Positions 43,559-55,720 of a stretch of 64,000 bases of DNA are shown piece by piece. This DNA is from Amylostereum areolatum (taxonomy: Eukaryota; Basidiomycota; Agaricomycetes; Russulales; Stereaceae). The number at the start of each line of letters is the position of its first letter. Within the stretch, counting starts at the first letter, position 1. The position numbers and the translations under genes were made by a program. Below the pieces are notes generated by a model. It was not told the origin of the DNA. It made no database searches and saw nothing but the letters and a program-made list of their open reading frames with translations. The DNA lies in assembly GCA_012932865.1 (NCBI GenBank), contig SAXG01000069.1:124001-188000 (forward strand), read 5' to 3'.

Positions 43559-44800
43559 CACCTAATCGCTACACTTAGTGGACAATATTAGGTGAGGTAC
43601 AGGTATGGTTCTCCCTCACCTAAGATGATAGCGATTCCATTCCCACCCCACTACGGCACTTTCTACACCAGTAGTCAGGCACCTCGGCGTCGATCTTCCG
43701 GTCCCTTCCATCAGAGACCCATCAGAGCGGCGGTCCCTTCCCGTTATAGCATCAAAATGCTTCCCAAAGCCACGCCGCCGTGGCGCTTGATCTCGGAACG
43801 TTGCGCCCGCCGTCACCGACGACGACGACGACCCTCTCCCCACCGTCCCCCTCTCCCCTCTCCCCTCTCCCCCCCTCCCCCACTTATGTATATATGTACG
43901 TAATCGAAACAATCCCTAGAGTGCGAAGATACAGGCTTTATGTCCTATAAATGACACTGATTAAGCCCCCCCCCTCGAAAACCAACTTGAAATCACGTGT
44001 ACCGATCAGCAATCAACATTGCGTCATATGTCAACTCAGAAGCGCCGCGCCGTTGTTGGGCGCAATCCTTGACGGCTTCTTCTCCGCACCACCCCCGCCC
44101 CGCGGCGCTTGATCTCGGGACGTCGTGCTCGCCGTCGACAACAATGATGACGACCCTCTCCCCGCCGTCCCCCTCTCCCCTCTCCCCTCTCCCCTCTCCC
44201 CCCTCCCCCACTTATGTATATATTTACGTAATTGCAATGATCCCTAGAGTGCAAATATACCGCTTTTATGTCCTCTAAATGGCATTGATTAAGCCCCCCC
44301 CGAAAACCAACTTGAAATCACGTGTACCGATCAACAATCAACATTGCGTCATATGTCAACTCGGAAGCGCCGCGCCGTTGTTGGGCGCAATCCTTGACGG
44401 CTTCTTCTCCGCGCCACCCCCGCCCCGCGGCGCTTGATCTCGGAACATTGTGCTTGCCGTCGACAATGACAACGACCCTCTCCCCGCCGTCCCCCTCTCT
44501 CCTCACCTCCCCGTCCCCCCCCCACTTGTGTGTATATGTACGTATTCGTAAGGACTCCTAGAGTGCGAATATACACCATTGATGTCCTATAAACAACATT
44601 GATTAAGGCCCCCCCTCCCCCCGAAAACCAACTCGAACATCACGTGTGCCTATCAATAACCAACATTGTGTCATGTCAACTCGGAAATTGTTGGGCGTAA
44701 TCCTCGGCGGCTTCTTCTCTGCACCACCCCCGCCCCGCGGCACTTGATCTCGGGACGTCGCGCTCGCCGCCACCGCCGCCCCAGACCCTCGTGTCTCCCA
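43559..44800 (+). repeat. Left terminal region of KDZ with four subterminal units
   Basis: After about 220 bp of outer inverted repeat, a unit of about 310-325 bp recurs, with the marker GCGCTTGATCTCGG at 43783, 44105 and 44430 and a variant at 44740. Each unit holds a C/T-rich run, TATGTATATAT, 'ccctagagtgcg', a C8-10 run and 'aatcacgtgtaccgatca'. Confidence 0.88.
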
Positions 44801-45421
44801 TAACTCCTAACCCTACGTAGTCTATGTATGATATACTATAAAATTGACAACATATCTGCCCCACGCTGTCCAACCTCAGCACTGTTAATCTTTCGGTATA
44901 TATTTAGAACTCGGAAGCGCCGCATGATGACGGGAGTCGAGGCGTATTAATAACTTCGCTTCCCCGGCGCCTAGCCACACGCGTATTTTCGCCGATGGTC
45001 CCTATCCCTCGCAAGCTATGCTATGTATATGCACTATATGTATGCTGCAGGAGAATTCAAATGTGCGATATGTATTGCACGCACACAAACGATACGGAGG
45101 GACACTTACCGCCGACAAAGATTCTAGCAGCGCCATTGCGGGTGCCAATATCTAGGTGACAGGCGCAATGTCTGGCGACTTCTTCGCCGGTCAAGGATCG
45201 TCGATTGGACCGAAGATCAAAGAGTACAGTGAGGCAAACTTTGTTCGTTCAATCACGTGGCCGTGTCTCATATACGACGCGACGCGCGGCACCGCGTATG
45301 ATATACCGCATACCGAGAGCCCCTCTCTCAGAGCCATAGGTCAAAGATCAAAGATAGATTTTACATACATAGACGCAAACTCAAGATGCATACATAGATA
45401 CAGTCCAACGGCCGACCGCCT
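44801..45421. other. KDZ subterminal region without a clear gene
   Basis: Unique DNA between the repeats and the 3' end of the first KDZ gene. Nothing beyond short open frames was seen. Confidence 0.4.
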
Positions 45422-47111
45422 TCATGCTGAAGCCTTGTTCTTGTTTTCCCTGCTCTTGCGAGGCTTGTAGATGTTTTCGCCGTTAGCCTGGCGAGTCCGG
45501 TTGCTCGCGATGCGGATCTTGAGGTCTTCAGGGGAGAGAACATTCCAGTGGCACGTCCCAGCTTCAAGCGCGGCAACCAAGTCACGGAGTTGAGGACGCT
45601 TCAAACGATTTGGTGGCTGAACGGGGACTATGAGCGGCCACCCCATCAGCGCGACGGACAGCTTCTCGACAATCGCCTTCTCGTAATTCTCGTAGTTCAT
45701 GCCAGGAGCATTCGTTGCAGGCAGGATCTTGTTGTTGCTACGAAGAATGGCCTCTGAAAAACAGCGGTTAAAGCAAGCTCTGAAGCGCAACTATATGCTC
45801 ACCGAAGCCAGTCTGGATGAGTTTGCGGACAAGTTTGACGTCGGCAGAGAAGGAGCAGGGAGGTATGTTCTCTAAGTTTTACCTGCTCGTAAGAAACCAG
45901 AAAGATATCTCGCGAGGCATGTGTACCTTTTCCGATGCCCGCAGATGAGTAGCACTCAAGGGACATCGCCATCTCGGCTGGAGTCGTGTTGTAAACCTGG
46001 CGAAGCCAGTTCTGGACGACGGGGGTGGTATGCACAGCTGGAGCTTGATAGTGGAGCGGGTTGGACTTGACCGAGATGGAGAATGACTCTGCCTGGGTCC
46101 GGAGAGATGTGGCTTGAATCTGCATAGATGGTAAGAAACACGGAGCCAAGATCAAGGGGGAAGACGCATGTCACGGTGAATAGCCTCGAAAGATTTGTCG
46201 AAGTTTTTCTGGATTGACTTCTTCGAGAGACGAACGGCGGCCGTCTTTTCCTCTCGTTTTGCTTCCCGAATGGACACAAGGCGAGATATTTCTTCCTTGG
46301 GGGTCTCGTTGTATTCCTTGAGGAGCATCCCGTGGTTCTCTTCAATGAACCGCGCGATCGTGTACTTCTTCCCTTTGGCGAGGGCTAAACCACAGACGTC
46401 AATATTGCTCACGTACCAAACAGGACGGGACCCTTACCATTGTTTGCCTCCGCGCATTTTGCCGTGGTAAAGGCATTCCATGGACTGACTTTGCGCGTCT
46501 GCTTCTTGCCAGGGTCGTGCATTCGAGACATACTTGCCACCCAAGCCTCAGAGCTGACATGGACATTGGCCGACGGCAATGCAATCTGCTACAAAAGTCA
46601 GCGGGGAGACGTTGCGGATAAACAAGAGAGGCAACTGACGAGGGTATATGTTGAGGTGAGGGATGGTGAGCGATGTGAAGCGCGCATGGAGGATAGCAAC
46701 ACGTCGACGTGTTTTTTCATCAGTGAACACGTTGGACCGGGTGATCGAGTACATTGATGTGTCATCGTTCCACCGTGGATGCCACAAGGGTCGCGAACAT
46801 GTCGCGGCCGTTGTTGTACCAAAGAGGGTAACGCGCAAATCGCGTAAAAGCGCGGCGAGGGCACAACACGAATACATGGGGTCCGTTGATACGGGGGAGG
46901 GATTAAAGGGGAGGGAATGTAACATGATTAGAACATACGAAATAGTTACGCGCAAAAGATGGGGAACTTACCGTCCGTACTTTTCTTGTATCTCTCCCAG
47001 GTTTTCTTCATACTTCATGTGGGCATCCCGAAGGTCCTCCGAAAGGGAGAGGGTCTGCGCCTTGTTGCGAATCCTCTGGTTCTCAGTGAGTCGGATCCCG
47101 CCGCGGGGCAT
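45422..47111 (-). CDS. KDZ cargo gene, HMG-box-like protein
   Basis: A spliced minus-strand gene. The first exon runs from ATG at 47111 (MPRGGIRLTENQRIRNKAQT) to a GTAAGT donor at 46971. A later exon from about 46588 reads EAWVASMSRMHDPGKKQTRK then SPWNAFTTAKCAEANNG, a pattern like the start of an HMG-type box in a large basidiomycete family of unknown function. It continues KGKKYTIARFIEENHGMLLK and YNETPKEEISRLVSIREAKR. A further exon (about 46100-45925) has SFSISVKSNPLHYQAPA and MAMSLECYSSAGIGKG, and the last ends RKSRENKNKASA at 45422. Exons between 46971 and 46588 are uncertain. A DNA-binding helper role in transposition is an inference. Confidence 0.6.
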
Positions 47112-50100
47112 GCTGATAGAGCCTAGAGGGCGGTGACGGGGGGAAGGGATATGGGGGAAGGGGGAAAAGGGAGGAGACGATGCATGTAATTCTTAAATCT
47201 TAGCCTTTGCCGGAAGTCCCCGTCGTCCGTGATATATGTTGGTAAGAAGAGGAAATGAGAACACTGCTCATGGATGAGTACCCTCACAGCGTAGGCGCCC
47301 GGGGCTACAGCCAAGGATTCGCCCCGCGATCAACACTGTTCGTAGTAAACTGCTGATATGTAGCCTCAATTATGGACAGCCTACACTGGACTAAACATAT
47401 GTACGACCGCAGCTTCACAGCGTCGACTCTAGAACATAGTGTCAGTATCGCTCACGGTAAGCAGAGCGAGAAACAACTTACAAAGGTCTCCGTCTCTTGA
47501 CCGCTATTCATCCCCTCTCCAACTTCCTCTGTAAGGCTGTGACTGCAGCCTCTTACACATCATTGACTCCCAATCGATCCCCTAGCATGCCGTCCCAAAC
47601 CCCGGGTTAGCGCGTCATTTTCAGCCTTGTTGAGATATGCTTACGCGGTACCTGTGGTAAGCGAAAACACTGTGAGCGAGGGTGAGGAGTACGCGTACCG
47701 CGACACTGAAGCCTTGGAACGCGTCGCGTCAGCGAGCACCCAACGGCATAGGTGACGTAGTGCACGTACCTCCTACTATGCTGCCATAAGAGTGTTTTCC
47801 CGTCCCGCTTGATGTACGCGTGATTACGACCGCGCCGACATGTGAAGTTTCCAGGGGAAAGCCAACGTTACAGTGGCTGGGCTGGTTGAGGAGACCATGG
47901 AGGTGGGTGATGAAGCTGCTGAGGCGGTCGAGAGGGAGGAGGAGGAGGGCGTTGGGGGAGTCAAAGGCGTTCGTGGACGGCGAGAAGTCTAGACCGCGCA
48001 GTGTCTGAAGTTAGCGTGTATTGTCAACTTCGTGATTGAATGGTCGCTAGGTTGTGGGGTGACACGGTGACGCCTTTACAGCTGATGGTTCGGGAGTGGG
48101 ACGTCGTATACCGCCTGCGTCAGTGCCATGGCGTGACTCATTCGCAAGGCGGTAGAGTTCTGCTTCACCAAACCAACACCAAAGGACTGCTAGATCAAGC
48201 TCGAGGGCTTAGAGATGCGGATAAACTTACTGTTAGAGCTCATTAATCCCTCTGAGTTGCTAAACCTGGGAAAAACGTAGAGCGGCGAGAGAACATATAG
48301 GATGAGAGAACATCGTCGAATGTTGAACATTTGGCTCTTGAGCACCTGAGGATCCGTAAACCCAACCGCGTAGCTTGATAACGTGCGTGAAAACACGTGT
48401 GAGGAGGGTATTGTGAGGTGGTGAGAAATGTCGAATCGTTGTTGATGTGGTGGAAGGAAGAAAGGGAGCGATGGCTAAGCTGCCGACCCCAGAGGCCAAA
48501 GTTGTCCTGCAAACCAACACCCTCTTTGCAAGATAATGGGATAACATTGGTACATAGCAAAAAAGCACTTTGTTCACATGTACTGTACAGAATGCACTTT
48601 GACAAGAACTCGACATACTTGCGGCAAACCGAACCCAATAACAACACCATGCGCTGTGCCAGCCATCAACGCTCAACCGTTACCACCACCCAAACATCTC
48701 TTTGAAGAACTTAGAATTGAGCCTATCTCATAAGATTAATCGAGTGAACTATGAAAAGGACCGTGTTGTTGTACTCACTGGTGGCCTTGGAACACAAGCA
48801 TTCGCGCGCTCTTTGCGGATGCATAGGCCCCCGGGCCTTGCTTGTACAAGTCCAGCATTTGTGCGTATCCCGACAGTAGACGACATGTGCTGTGGATATC
48901 TTCGCCGACAGGGAGTGCCATTGTAGACTCGAGGAGTTGCGTCAGATGCAGGAGTACGGTTTCATACCAGTCTCCGGTCGGTTGGGCTCATTGATAAGCA
49001 ATGAACTCCTCGATCTCCTGCAAGATGCCTTCTTCTCGCTGTTGGGCAGCTAGAGATCGTTCGGGATCGCACACAGGGGAGTGCGTGGTGGTTAAGGGGC
49101 TTACATAGGGCCTGAACATAGGTGAATAAGCAACAAAGTTGACGAGGAACCAGGCCGAAACTTACACATACTGATACGTGCTTGAAGGTTCAGATACTGC
49201 AGAGCTTTACGGAACCGAAGGTTCAGCGGGGTGCCTCCCCGACCGCGGTGTGGTCCTGCGATGACAAACTTCCGTTGGTTTGAGCTTAAAACTCAGGTTC
49301 ATCATCTTCCTCCGCCACCTGCTAAAAGATACCGAGATTAAACACCGGTACCTGATCGAATACAATACACACCGATGAGACTCCAGTTTAGAGTACTTGG
49401 GTATGAATTTTGCATCTGCGTTGAACGGTACCGGGAGAGTGAAGCTGAGAGGGGTGGACATCGTCTTGGATGAAGAAGAGTGAGGGAGAGCACACTGCGA
49501 AGATGAATGGTGCAGGCGCGAGACGAGTGCAACGCAATTTTGATCTCAATCCGTGTGCACTCGTTGCCCCGGTCAAATGTTAATGGATAATCCGTCCAGA
49601 TCTTCAAACCACACAGATTCCCTTCAAACATTGTGAAAAATCTCGACAATACAGCCCCTCAAGCCCAGCCAAATTTTAAGACACATTATTTCATAGCCGG
49701 CCAATACTCTACTCTGCCCACTTGTACCACTCGTTTCATCGTCTCCGTTGTTTCTGGATGCTCATCACGCCAGCGGATTGAACACAACATGTTGTGACAT
49801 TAAGACAGTGTATAGTATGTGTATCTAATAGTAGATACACGAGATGTATGTAAAAGTACACAAGGAAATGGTATGAGTACACGAGGAAATGGTATAAGTA
49901 CACAAGAAGATGTCAAGTACACAGATGGTTTTCATACAAGGAAATGAGATAGCAAGAAGCAAGACGATGGGCAAGATGCGAGATGCGAGATACGAGGAGA
50001 TAAAAGGGAGTACGGAGGTTGGATGGACAAGGGGACAATGGGCATAACAGTCCTAAAGAGACAAGCAGCGGGGATATTCAACGGAGCGATGCGACAGATC

Positions 50101-50190
50101 ACCGAACAATCAACGACAAGACCAAGAAACAAGACAGCTACAACCGACAGTCCACATACTTATCGCGCAATTCCAAAGAACCCGTTCTGA
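47112..50190. other. KDZ middle region, no confident gene
   Basis: About 3 kb with only short, weak frames. The best is a minus-strand stretch at 49649-49338 (MFEGNLCGLKIWTDYPLTFD) that may be one decayed gene with 49461-49207 in another frame. Three imperfect direct repeats of 'gtacacRaggaaatggtatRa' lie at about 49853-49920. No tRNA, protein domain or element was recognised. Confidence 0.35.
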
Positions 50191-51338
50191 CTAGTTGGGA
50201 GCACGGGAGATGAGGAGGTTCTTGTTGCGAAGCTCAAGGTAGGCGGAGAGAGTGTCGATGTATCGGTCAAAACCGTAGCAGAAACCGTTGACGGGGTTCT
50301 TGTTCCCCGGCCCAGGCGTCCAAAGGGTAGGTGGCAAGGTCGTGAGGCGCACCGGGGGTGGCGCCGGCCCCATAGCATGGATCTTGGAGAGATTGGAGCC
50401 TCCTTGGCCTGTGGCGTGGCTCGGGCTGGATGGGGGGCTGATGGAATGAACGGAGGATGAAGGCGTTGAGGGACTACCGAAACCGAATGAGAGGCCGGCG
50501 CTGGCGTTCTCGGGTGTCGACGGCGGGTTGCTGATAGAGAACGACTGAAACCCTTGCGAAACAGACGACAAAGAAGGTGACACAGTGTAGGACTTCTGGG
50601 TAGAAGGGGGCGGCGTAGCTGTCGCAATCTTCTTGGTCGGAGGGCGATCATATGGTGAGGTGTGATAGCCTCGCTCTGCGACAAACTTGTCGCGCTGGTG
50701 TACGGGTCGGATGAGCCTCGGCGCAGAATGGTCAGGGAAAACTGACCTCTTGAATAGACATGCTGCCAAGGGCAACAACCTGACCTGCATTAATTGCGCG
50801 GCGGTACGACTCCCTGGCGGCAGCAGGAGAGGATGCTTTCTTGACGAGGTATTGCCCGTGTTTGAAACCAATGACCCTGTTGTAAGCCGTCGCCCTAAAA
50901 TAAGGAGATGTGTGTTAGTCAATGGTTGATCAACAATGAAAAGACCATGCTTACTTATTGCAGGGGCCAGTCTCGTAACCACAGTTTGACGACGAAGACC
51001 GCACGCTTCTCATCGGCCAACCATCTCCATTCCTCCTCCGAGCTGCTGTCGGAGTCTTCTTCCACCTTGATCGAGCGTTGACTGATGAGGGTGGGAGGAC
51101 TGGCCTTAGGAGTGGGGGCAGGTGTGGGGTTGACAACGGGTTTCTTGCCTATGTCCGAGTTGGTCAGGAAGGAAAACATTATAAGGCCGTTGCTCGTACC
51201 TTTGTCTGGATTTACACTACCGTTATCTCCAGTGTTGAAGCTGCATCTTGAAGGGCAGGGCAAAGGCAGGGGTGAGAAGGTGGGGAAAGAGGATGAAGCG
51301 GGGCGAGGCAAGAAAGCGAGATCGTTATTGTATATCAA
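50191..51338 (-). CDS. KDZ cargo gene, Ser/Pro-rich protein of unknown function
   Basis: A spliced minus-strand gene ending TAG at 50191. The 5' exon (from 51338, or from an inner Met near 51182 reading MFSFLTNSDIGKKPVV) has a Pro-rich stretch and an acidic patch (VEEDSDSSSEEEWRW). An intron GTAAGCATGG...TTTTAG near 50955-50897 joins ETGPCN to ATAYNRVIGFKHGQYLVKKA. That pattern weakly resembles the small RNase H1 N-terminal (caulimovirus VI-like) domain that binds RNA-DNA hybrids. A second intron follows near 50750. The C-terminal exon is Ser/Pro-rich (SSVHSISPPSSPSHATG) and ends GFDRYIDTLSAYLELRNK plus 8 residues. The resemblance is tentative. Confidence 0.55.
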
Positions 51339-51442
51339 CCCCCGGCCTCATGTTCGGCCTTGAGGCACATTCTGCGACATGTGATCAAACATCACCGATA
51401 GCCATTGCTCTACAAGTTACAACCAAAAAACTACAACTACAC

Positions 51443-54400
51443 CTATTCGACAGCTACACACTTTATAGCAAGACCTAATGAAAGAACCCGTTCTTCAAAG
51501 TTGTCCTCCTCATTGCCATCATCATCAACCCCCAGCCCAACCACGTCAAGCGGCGACAACGCGAGGCTCTGTGCACTTACCACAGGGACGGGTCCGCTGT
51601 ACCCAGGGAGCTTGTAAAGCTTCTGCAATCGCACGCGATGGCGGTCGTTGAGGATACGACGGCGCGCAGCCAACCCTCGCATCTCAGCTGCGAGCAAAGG
51701 CTGCTCAGTTGCAAGAGCATCTGCCTTTGCTTGCAGCTCATAGTCTTCGTGGTCGATCCATGCTTGTAGGCGACATGCCTCAACGTTGCATCGTATCATT
51801 TCCTCCCGGGCACGTAGGACTTTGAAGTACTTGGTTGCTGCCTCACGGTTGATGAGCGACGCCCAGGGTTTGTCGAGGATGTCATGGCGAGAGTGCTTGA
51901 GGAACTCGATTTCGCCCAGCCAGGCGGCAGCAGTGATCTCGTCGTATTTTACGGTTTGGCGAGGAGGATCCTGACGAGGTGCAAGCTTATTGTACTTGTC
52001 TACTGCTGTCCGTACTGCAGCCGATCGCCGCATGATCGCGGCGGAGATGTGTCGACGTTCCTTGTAACCTGTAAACAGTCAAGCGATGATGATACCGAAA
52101 AAAAAGTTTTATTACTCACATGTTTCAGACAAGTTCGCTTTGGAAAGCTCAAGAAATCGCTAGACAACCAGCCGTTCCAGATCCTCCATGGTTCGTATAA
52201 AAGCCCGCTTTGTGATGTACTTCTCGGTTGCGATATATTCGGGTGTGGTTGGGACCCACCGCTCTTCAATGCCGAGTTGGCATTCTGCGTCATCGGCGAC
52301 AGTGTTTGCAATTTGAAGCTTTCGGATGACGGCTTGCCTTTCTTTCTCGGCAGCTCGGAAGCGAGGCATTTTGCTAGGGTTCGGCTGGCCTGGATTCACG
52401 AAGCTGGTAGCGTTAAGCATGAGCAGCGGAGCGGAAGAAATGTTGTTGAACACCGCTCTGTGCATAGCAGTAAGCACAGTGTTATGAGTTAACGGAAAGT
52501 GTACTCACGTCGCTTCGTCCAAATTACGTAAGGCCTCCACATATGCAACACGTCGAGCATCTATGTCCGGTTCGGACTTGAGAGTACGAAGGTAGGCAAT
52601 TTCATCGGTGTGCCATCGCTTGAAGTCTTCAGCGTCGAAGCCATAAGTGGCCCTGAAGGCGCCTAGCTCAGAGCTGTTCTTGTCGATGAGTTTGAGGGCC
52701 GCGCGGTAATTGTTGAAGATGAAGTTACCTGTGATGGATTTAGTTTACGTGCGGTTACGGAAATACGAACATACTTAGTTCTGCATACTTATCCTCATCC
52801 CATTGTTGTATGTGGACATGTATGTTTTGCTTCCAGTGAAAGTAACTCGCGTGCCGGACGATAGGAGCGACGCGGTTGAGGCTTGAGAACATCCTTTTGC
52901 AGCCCACGAAATCCTCCATGCCAGCGCCAGAACGAAAGGTAGGGTGGTACTGAAGAATGCAGTCCCGGCTGTGCTGGTAGCCGTGGAATGTGTCGACGAT
53001 CATCTCAAGATCAAGACGAGTCGCCTCCTCGGCGAGCGAGCAGTAATGAACAGTTGCATCTGTGGAACATCCGATGTCGTATCCGATCATCTGGCGGGGG
53101 CCCATGTCCTTGAGTATCTTGTCGATGATGGCCAAGCAGTACTTCGCCCTGGTTAAGGTTGTGAGACAAAGGTAAGCGTGTCCGGCAAAGACACTTACTG
53201 TTCACCACTTTGTACCATCTCTTCCGCGTACTCACACAACCCGTGCCGACATATGCACACAAAGACACCGGTCTGATCGAAAACTTCCGCTACCGCAACA
53301 TGTGTCTGGTCTGCGTTGGCCGTCGTCCAGGTATCTGTGCACGGCCAGAGGCGTTCCTCTTCATCCGCCCGTTGCATCTTCTTCTTGCGGCTGTGAACCT
53401 CGTTCTTGAAGCGATCGACCTCCTTGCGGTCCAGGAAATAGTCGCTGTCGAATTCCCTTGCAGTCTGTTTTGCCCGATACGAGGGTTCGCTTTTGGGAGT
53501 TGTTTCCGTCCATGGCATGCATGCGGGCTGGGGTAAGCGTCGGCTCGTCGGGTTGCTGTGCACGGAAAAGCGTAAGTATACATCCTTCAGAGATGTTGCA
53601 TGCTCACCTCAAATCCACAGCATGGGCACCCATACTTCGTGCGCCATCCGGGACCGCGACCGAGGACCTCGTAGATCCGCTTGTCTAGGAGCTGGTTCAA
53701 GGCAACATCCACGTCGTATGCACGCGAGAGGTTGTCCTGGATCGTCGACACATATGGGATCTGCAGGATGATGGGTGGTAAGTTACAGCACCTCAATATA
53801 GGTGGGACATACCTCATGAGTCGCGCACAGAGCCTTTGCGAAGCCTTGAACACCATTGTTGGGCTGCCGTCGACGAAGACTGTAGAAAAATTTGAGTAGT
53901 TGGAACGTAAACACTATATTTGGCGCTGTTGGGGTACCACCGAGCAACCCTTTGTGGGCAAGAGACACAATTGCTTCTTCTTGGAGAAGCTGGTCGACGA
54001 CGCAAGGCTTTATTTCTGAATAGCTTCTGTATTAATGTGAGCGATGGCGAGCTAGTGTACTCACCTAGAAGTCCAATCTCGAGGATCGTGAACGTTGTTG
54101 CGCCGTCCGGCAAAGGCGTGTCGACCACCTGAGGCGTATGTTTTGAAGCTAAGTAACCTTGAAGTATTCGTGGCATGAGGATAGCCCACTCCGAGGCCAT
54201 CGCAGCGCTGCCAGGGAGCTCTTCCGTTGCGACGGTTGACAGACTTGACATCGCCTCCGTAGATGCTAGAGCTGTGTTAATGAAACACCCTGCGAGAAGT
54301 AAGAACAACATACCGTATTATGTCTTGGATGTGAAGGTCTTGGATATGGATATCCTCCTGGCCGTTGCCCTCGCCGCTGCCCTCATCATCCCCCCCACCT

Positions 54401-54765
54401 GCCTCATAGTCCATGCCATCAGCCCCATTATTGAAGTCGTCGTATGCCGAAGGAATGTCGAACACGTAGTCTTCATTGCCGTTGCCTCGGGATACACCCA
54501 CTTCGAGTGATGCTTCGGCAACTGAGACTGTTGCGAGCAGACGCGAGATGACCTGAAAAAAACAGCTGGGTTTTCAATGTGCAATGAGAAAGGGCGGACA
54601 TACGTTGACTTTCTAACGCGCTGAGTGCAGCAGCATCGCAATACGTCGCTCGATTTCCCTTGCAGTTAGCTTCCTCCGCTTTAAAGGCTTGCTCCAGTCG
54701 TCCGTCGCATCGATGTTAACATGACGCGATGGCCCACCATTGGGCTTGTTGGACGAGCGCGTCAT
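51443..54765 (-). CDS. KDZ transposase
   Basis: A multi-exon minus-strand gene from ATG at 54765 (MTRSSNKPNGGPSRHVNIDA) to TAA-side end at 51443. In order: an acidic N-terminal region (about 54500-54340); a segment LGGTPTAPNIVFTFQLLKFF near 53930; a cysteine cluster KYGCPCCGFEVSM near 53620, like the CxC motifs of this family; AMDGNNSQKR near 53510 (first catalytic Asp region); GYDIGCS near 53080; FHGYQHSRDCILQYHP near 52980; and GAGMEDFVGCKRMFS (Glu region) near 52910. The C-terminal part includes LGAFRATYGFDAEDFKRWH and a coiled region (YELQAKADALATEQPLLAAE). At least eight short introns are visible. One in-frame TAG (54613-54615) near the N-terminus is either a lesion or a wrong exon call. 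Length fits the family. Confidence 0.88.
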
Positions 54766-55039
54766 AGAGCACTAGAGGAAACGGGACACAGATAGAGTGG
54801 ATAGAGTACCGAGTAAGTGTGAACTCAGGATTGAATGCGATGTGGAAAATATCACGTGGCCTTGTTGATTGTCACACGCGCAGCGCGCCCCAGCGCTCAC
54901 GACGACGACTCGGACAAGCTAACGAGAAGTCGCCTTGAATCGTGAATGTATTGGATGATTTTCCTAACGGTGGGAGAGATCCTTTAGGTAGAGGAGAAGG
55001 AAGTTAGGGAGGAGAGTGCCTCAAGCACAATATATATCC

Positions 55040-55720
55040 ATGTATACTTATTCTCCGTCTTTAGGGGGTCTGGTACATATATACATAGGGGGGCGGGGAG
55101 GGGGAGAGGGAGGGACGACGGGAGGAGCGTCGTCGTCGTCGATGACGGCGAGCACGACGTTCCGAGATCAAGCGCCGTGGGGCGCGTGGGTGGCGCAGAG
55201 AAGAAGCCGTCAAGGATTGCGCCCAACAACGGTGCGGCGCTTCCGAGTTGACATATGACGCAATGTTGATTGCTGATCGGTACACGTGATTTCAAGTTGG
55301 TTTTCGAGGGGGGGGGGGGCTTAATCAATGTCATTTATAGGACATAAATCCTGTGTATTCGCACTCTAGGGATCATTGTGATTACGTACATATATACATA
55401 AGTGGGGGAGGGGGGGAGGGGAGAGGGGAGAGGGGGACGGCGGGGAGAGGGTCGTTGTCGTTGTCGGTGACGGCGGGCGCGATGTTCCGAGATCAAGCGC
55501 CATGGCGGCGTGGCTTCGGGAAGCATTTCGATGCTATAACGGGAAGGGACCGCCGCTCTGATGGGTCTCTGATGGAAGGGGCCTGGAAGATCAACGCCGA
55601 GGTGCCTGACTACTGGTGTAGAAAGTGCCGTAGTGAGGTGGGAATGGAATTGCTATCATCTTAGGGAGAACCGTACCCGTACCTCACCTAATATTGTCTA
55701 CTAAGTGTAGCGATTAGGTG
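55040..55720 (-). repeat. Right terminal region of KDZ with two subterminal units
   Basis: Inverted relative to the left end. The unit marker (reversed) occurs at about 55162 and 55487, 325 bp apart, and the outer part matches 43559-43790 with few differences. Confidence 0.88.

Larger units (their letters stand above)
43559..55720 (-). mobile_element. KDZ (Kyakuja/Dileera/Zisupton) DNA transposon, 12.16 kb
   Basis: The ends CACCTAATCGCTACACTTAG and its reverse complement are flanked by a perfect 8-bp duplication GAGGCAGC (43551-43558, 55721-55728), the duplication length known for this superfamily. Terminal inverted repeats extend for hundreds of bases and hold tandem subterminal units, four on the left and two on the right. 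Inside lie a KDZ transposase (51443-54765) and at least two further spliced genes on the same strand. The element is complete at both ends. Confidence 0.95.

Noticed and set aside
48040..48246. A short plus-strand gene in the KDZ middle region
   Set aside because: 68 codons with no motif, no clear introns and a competing minus-strand frame; not supported.
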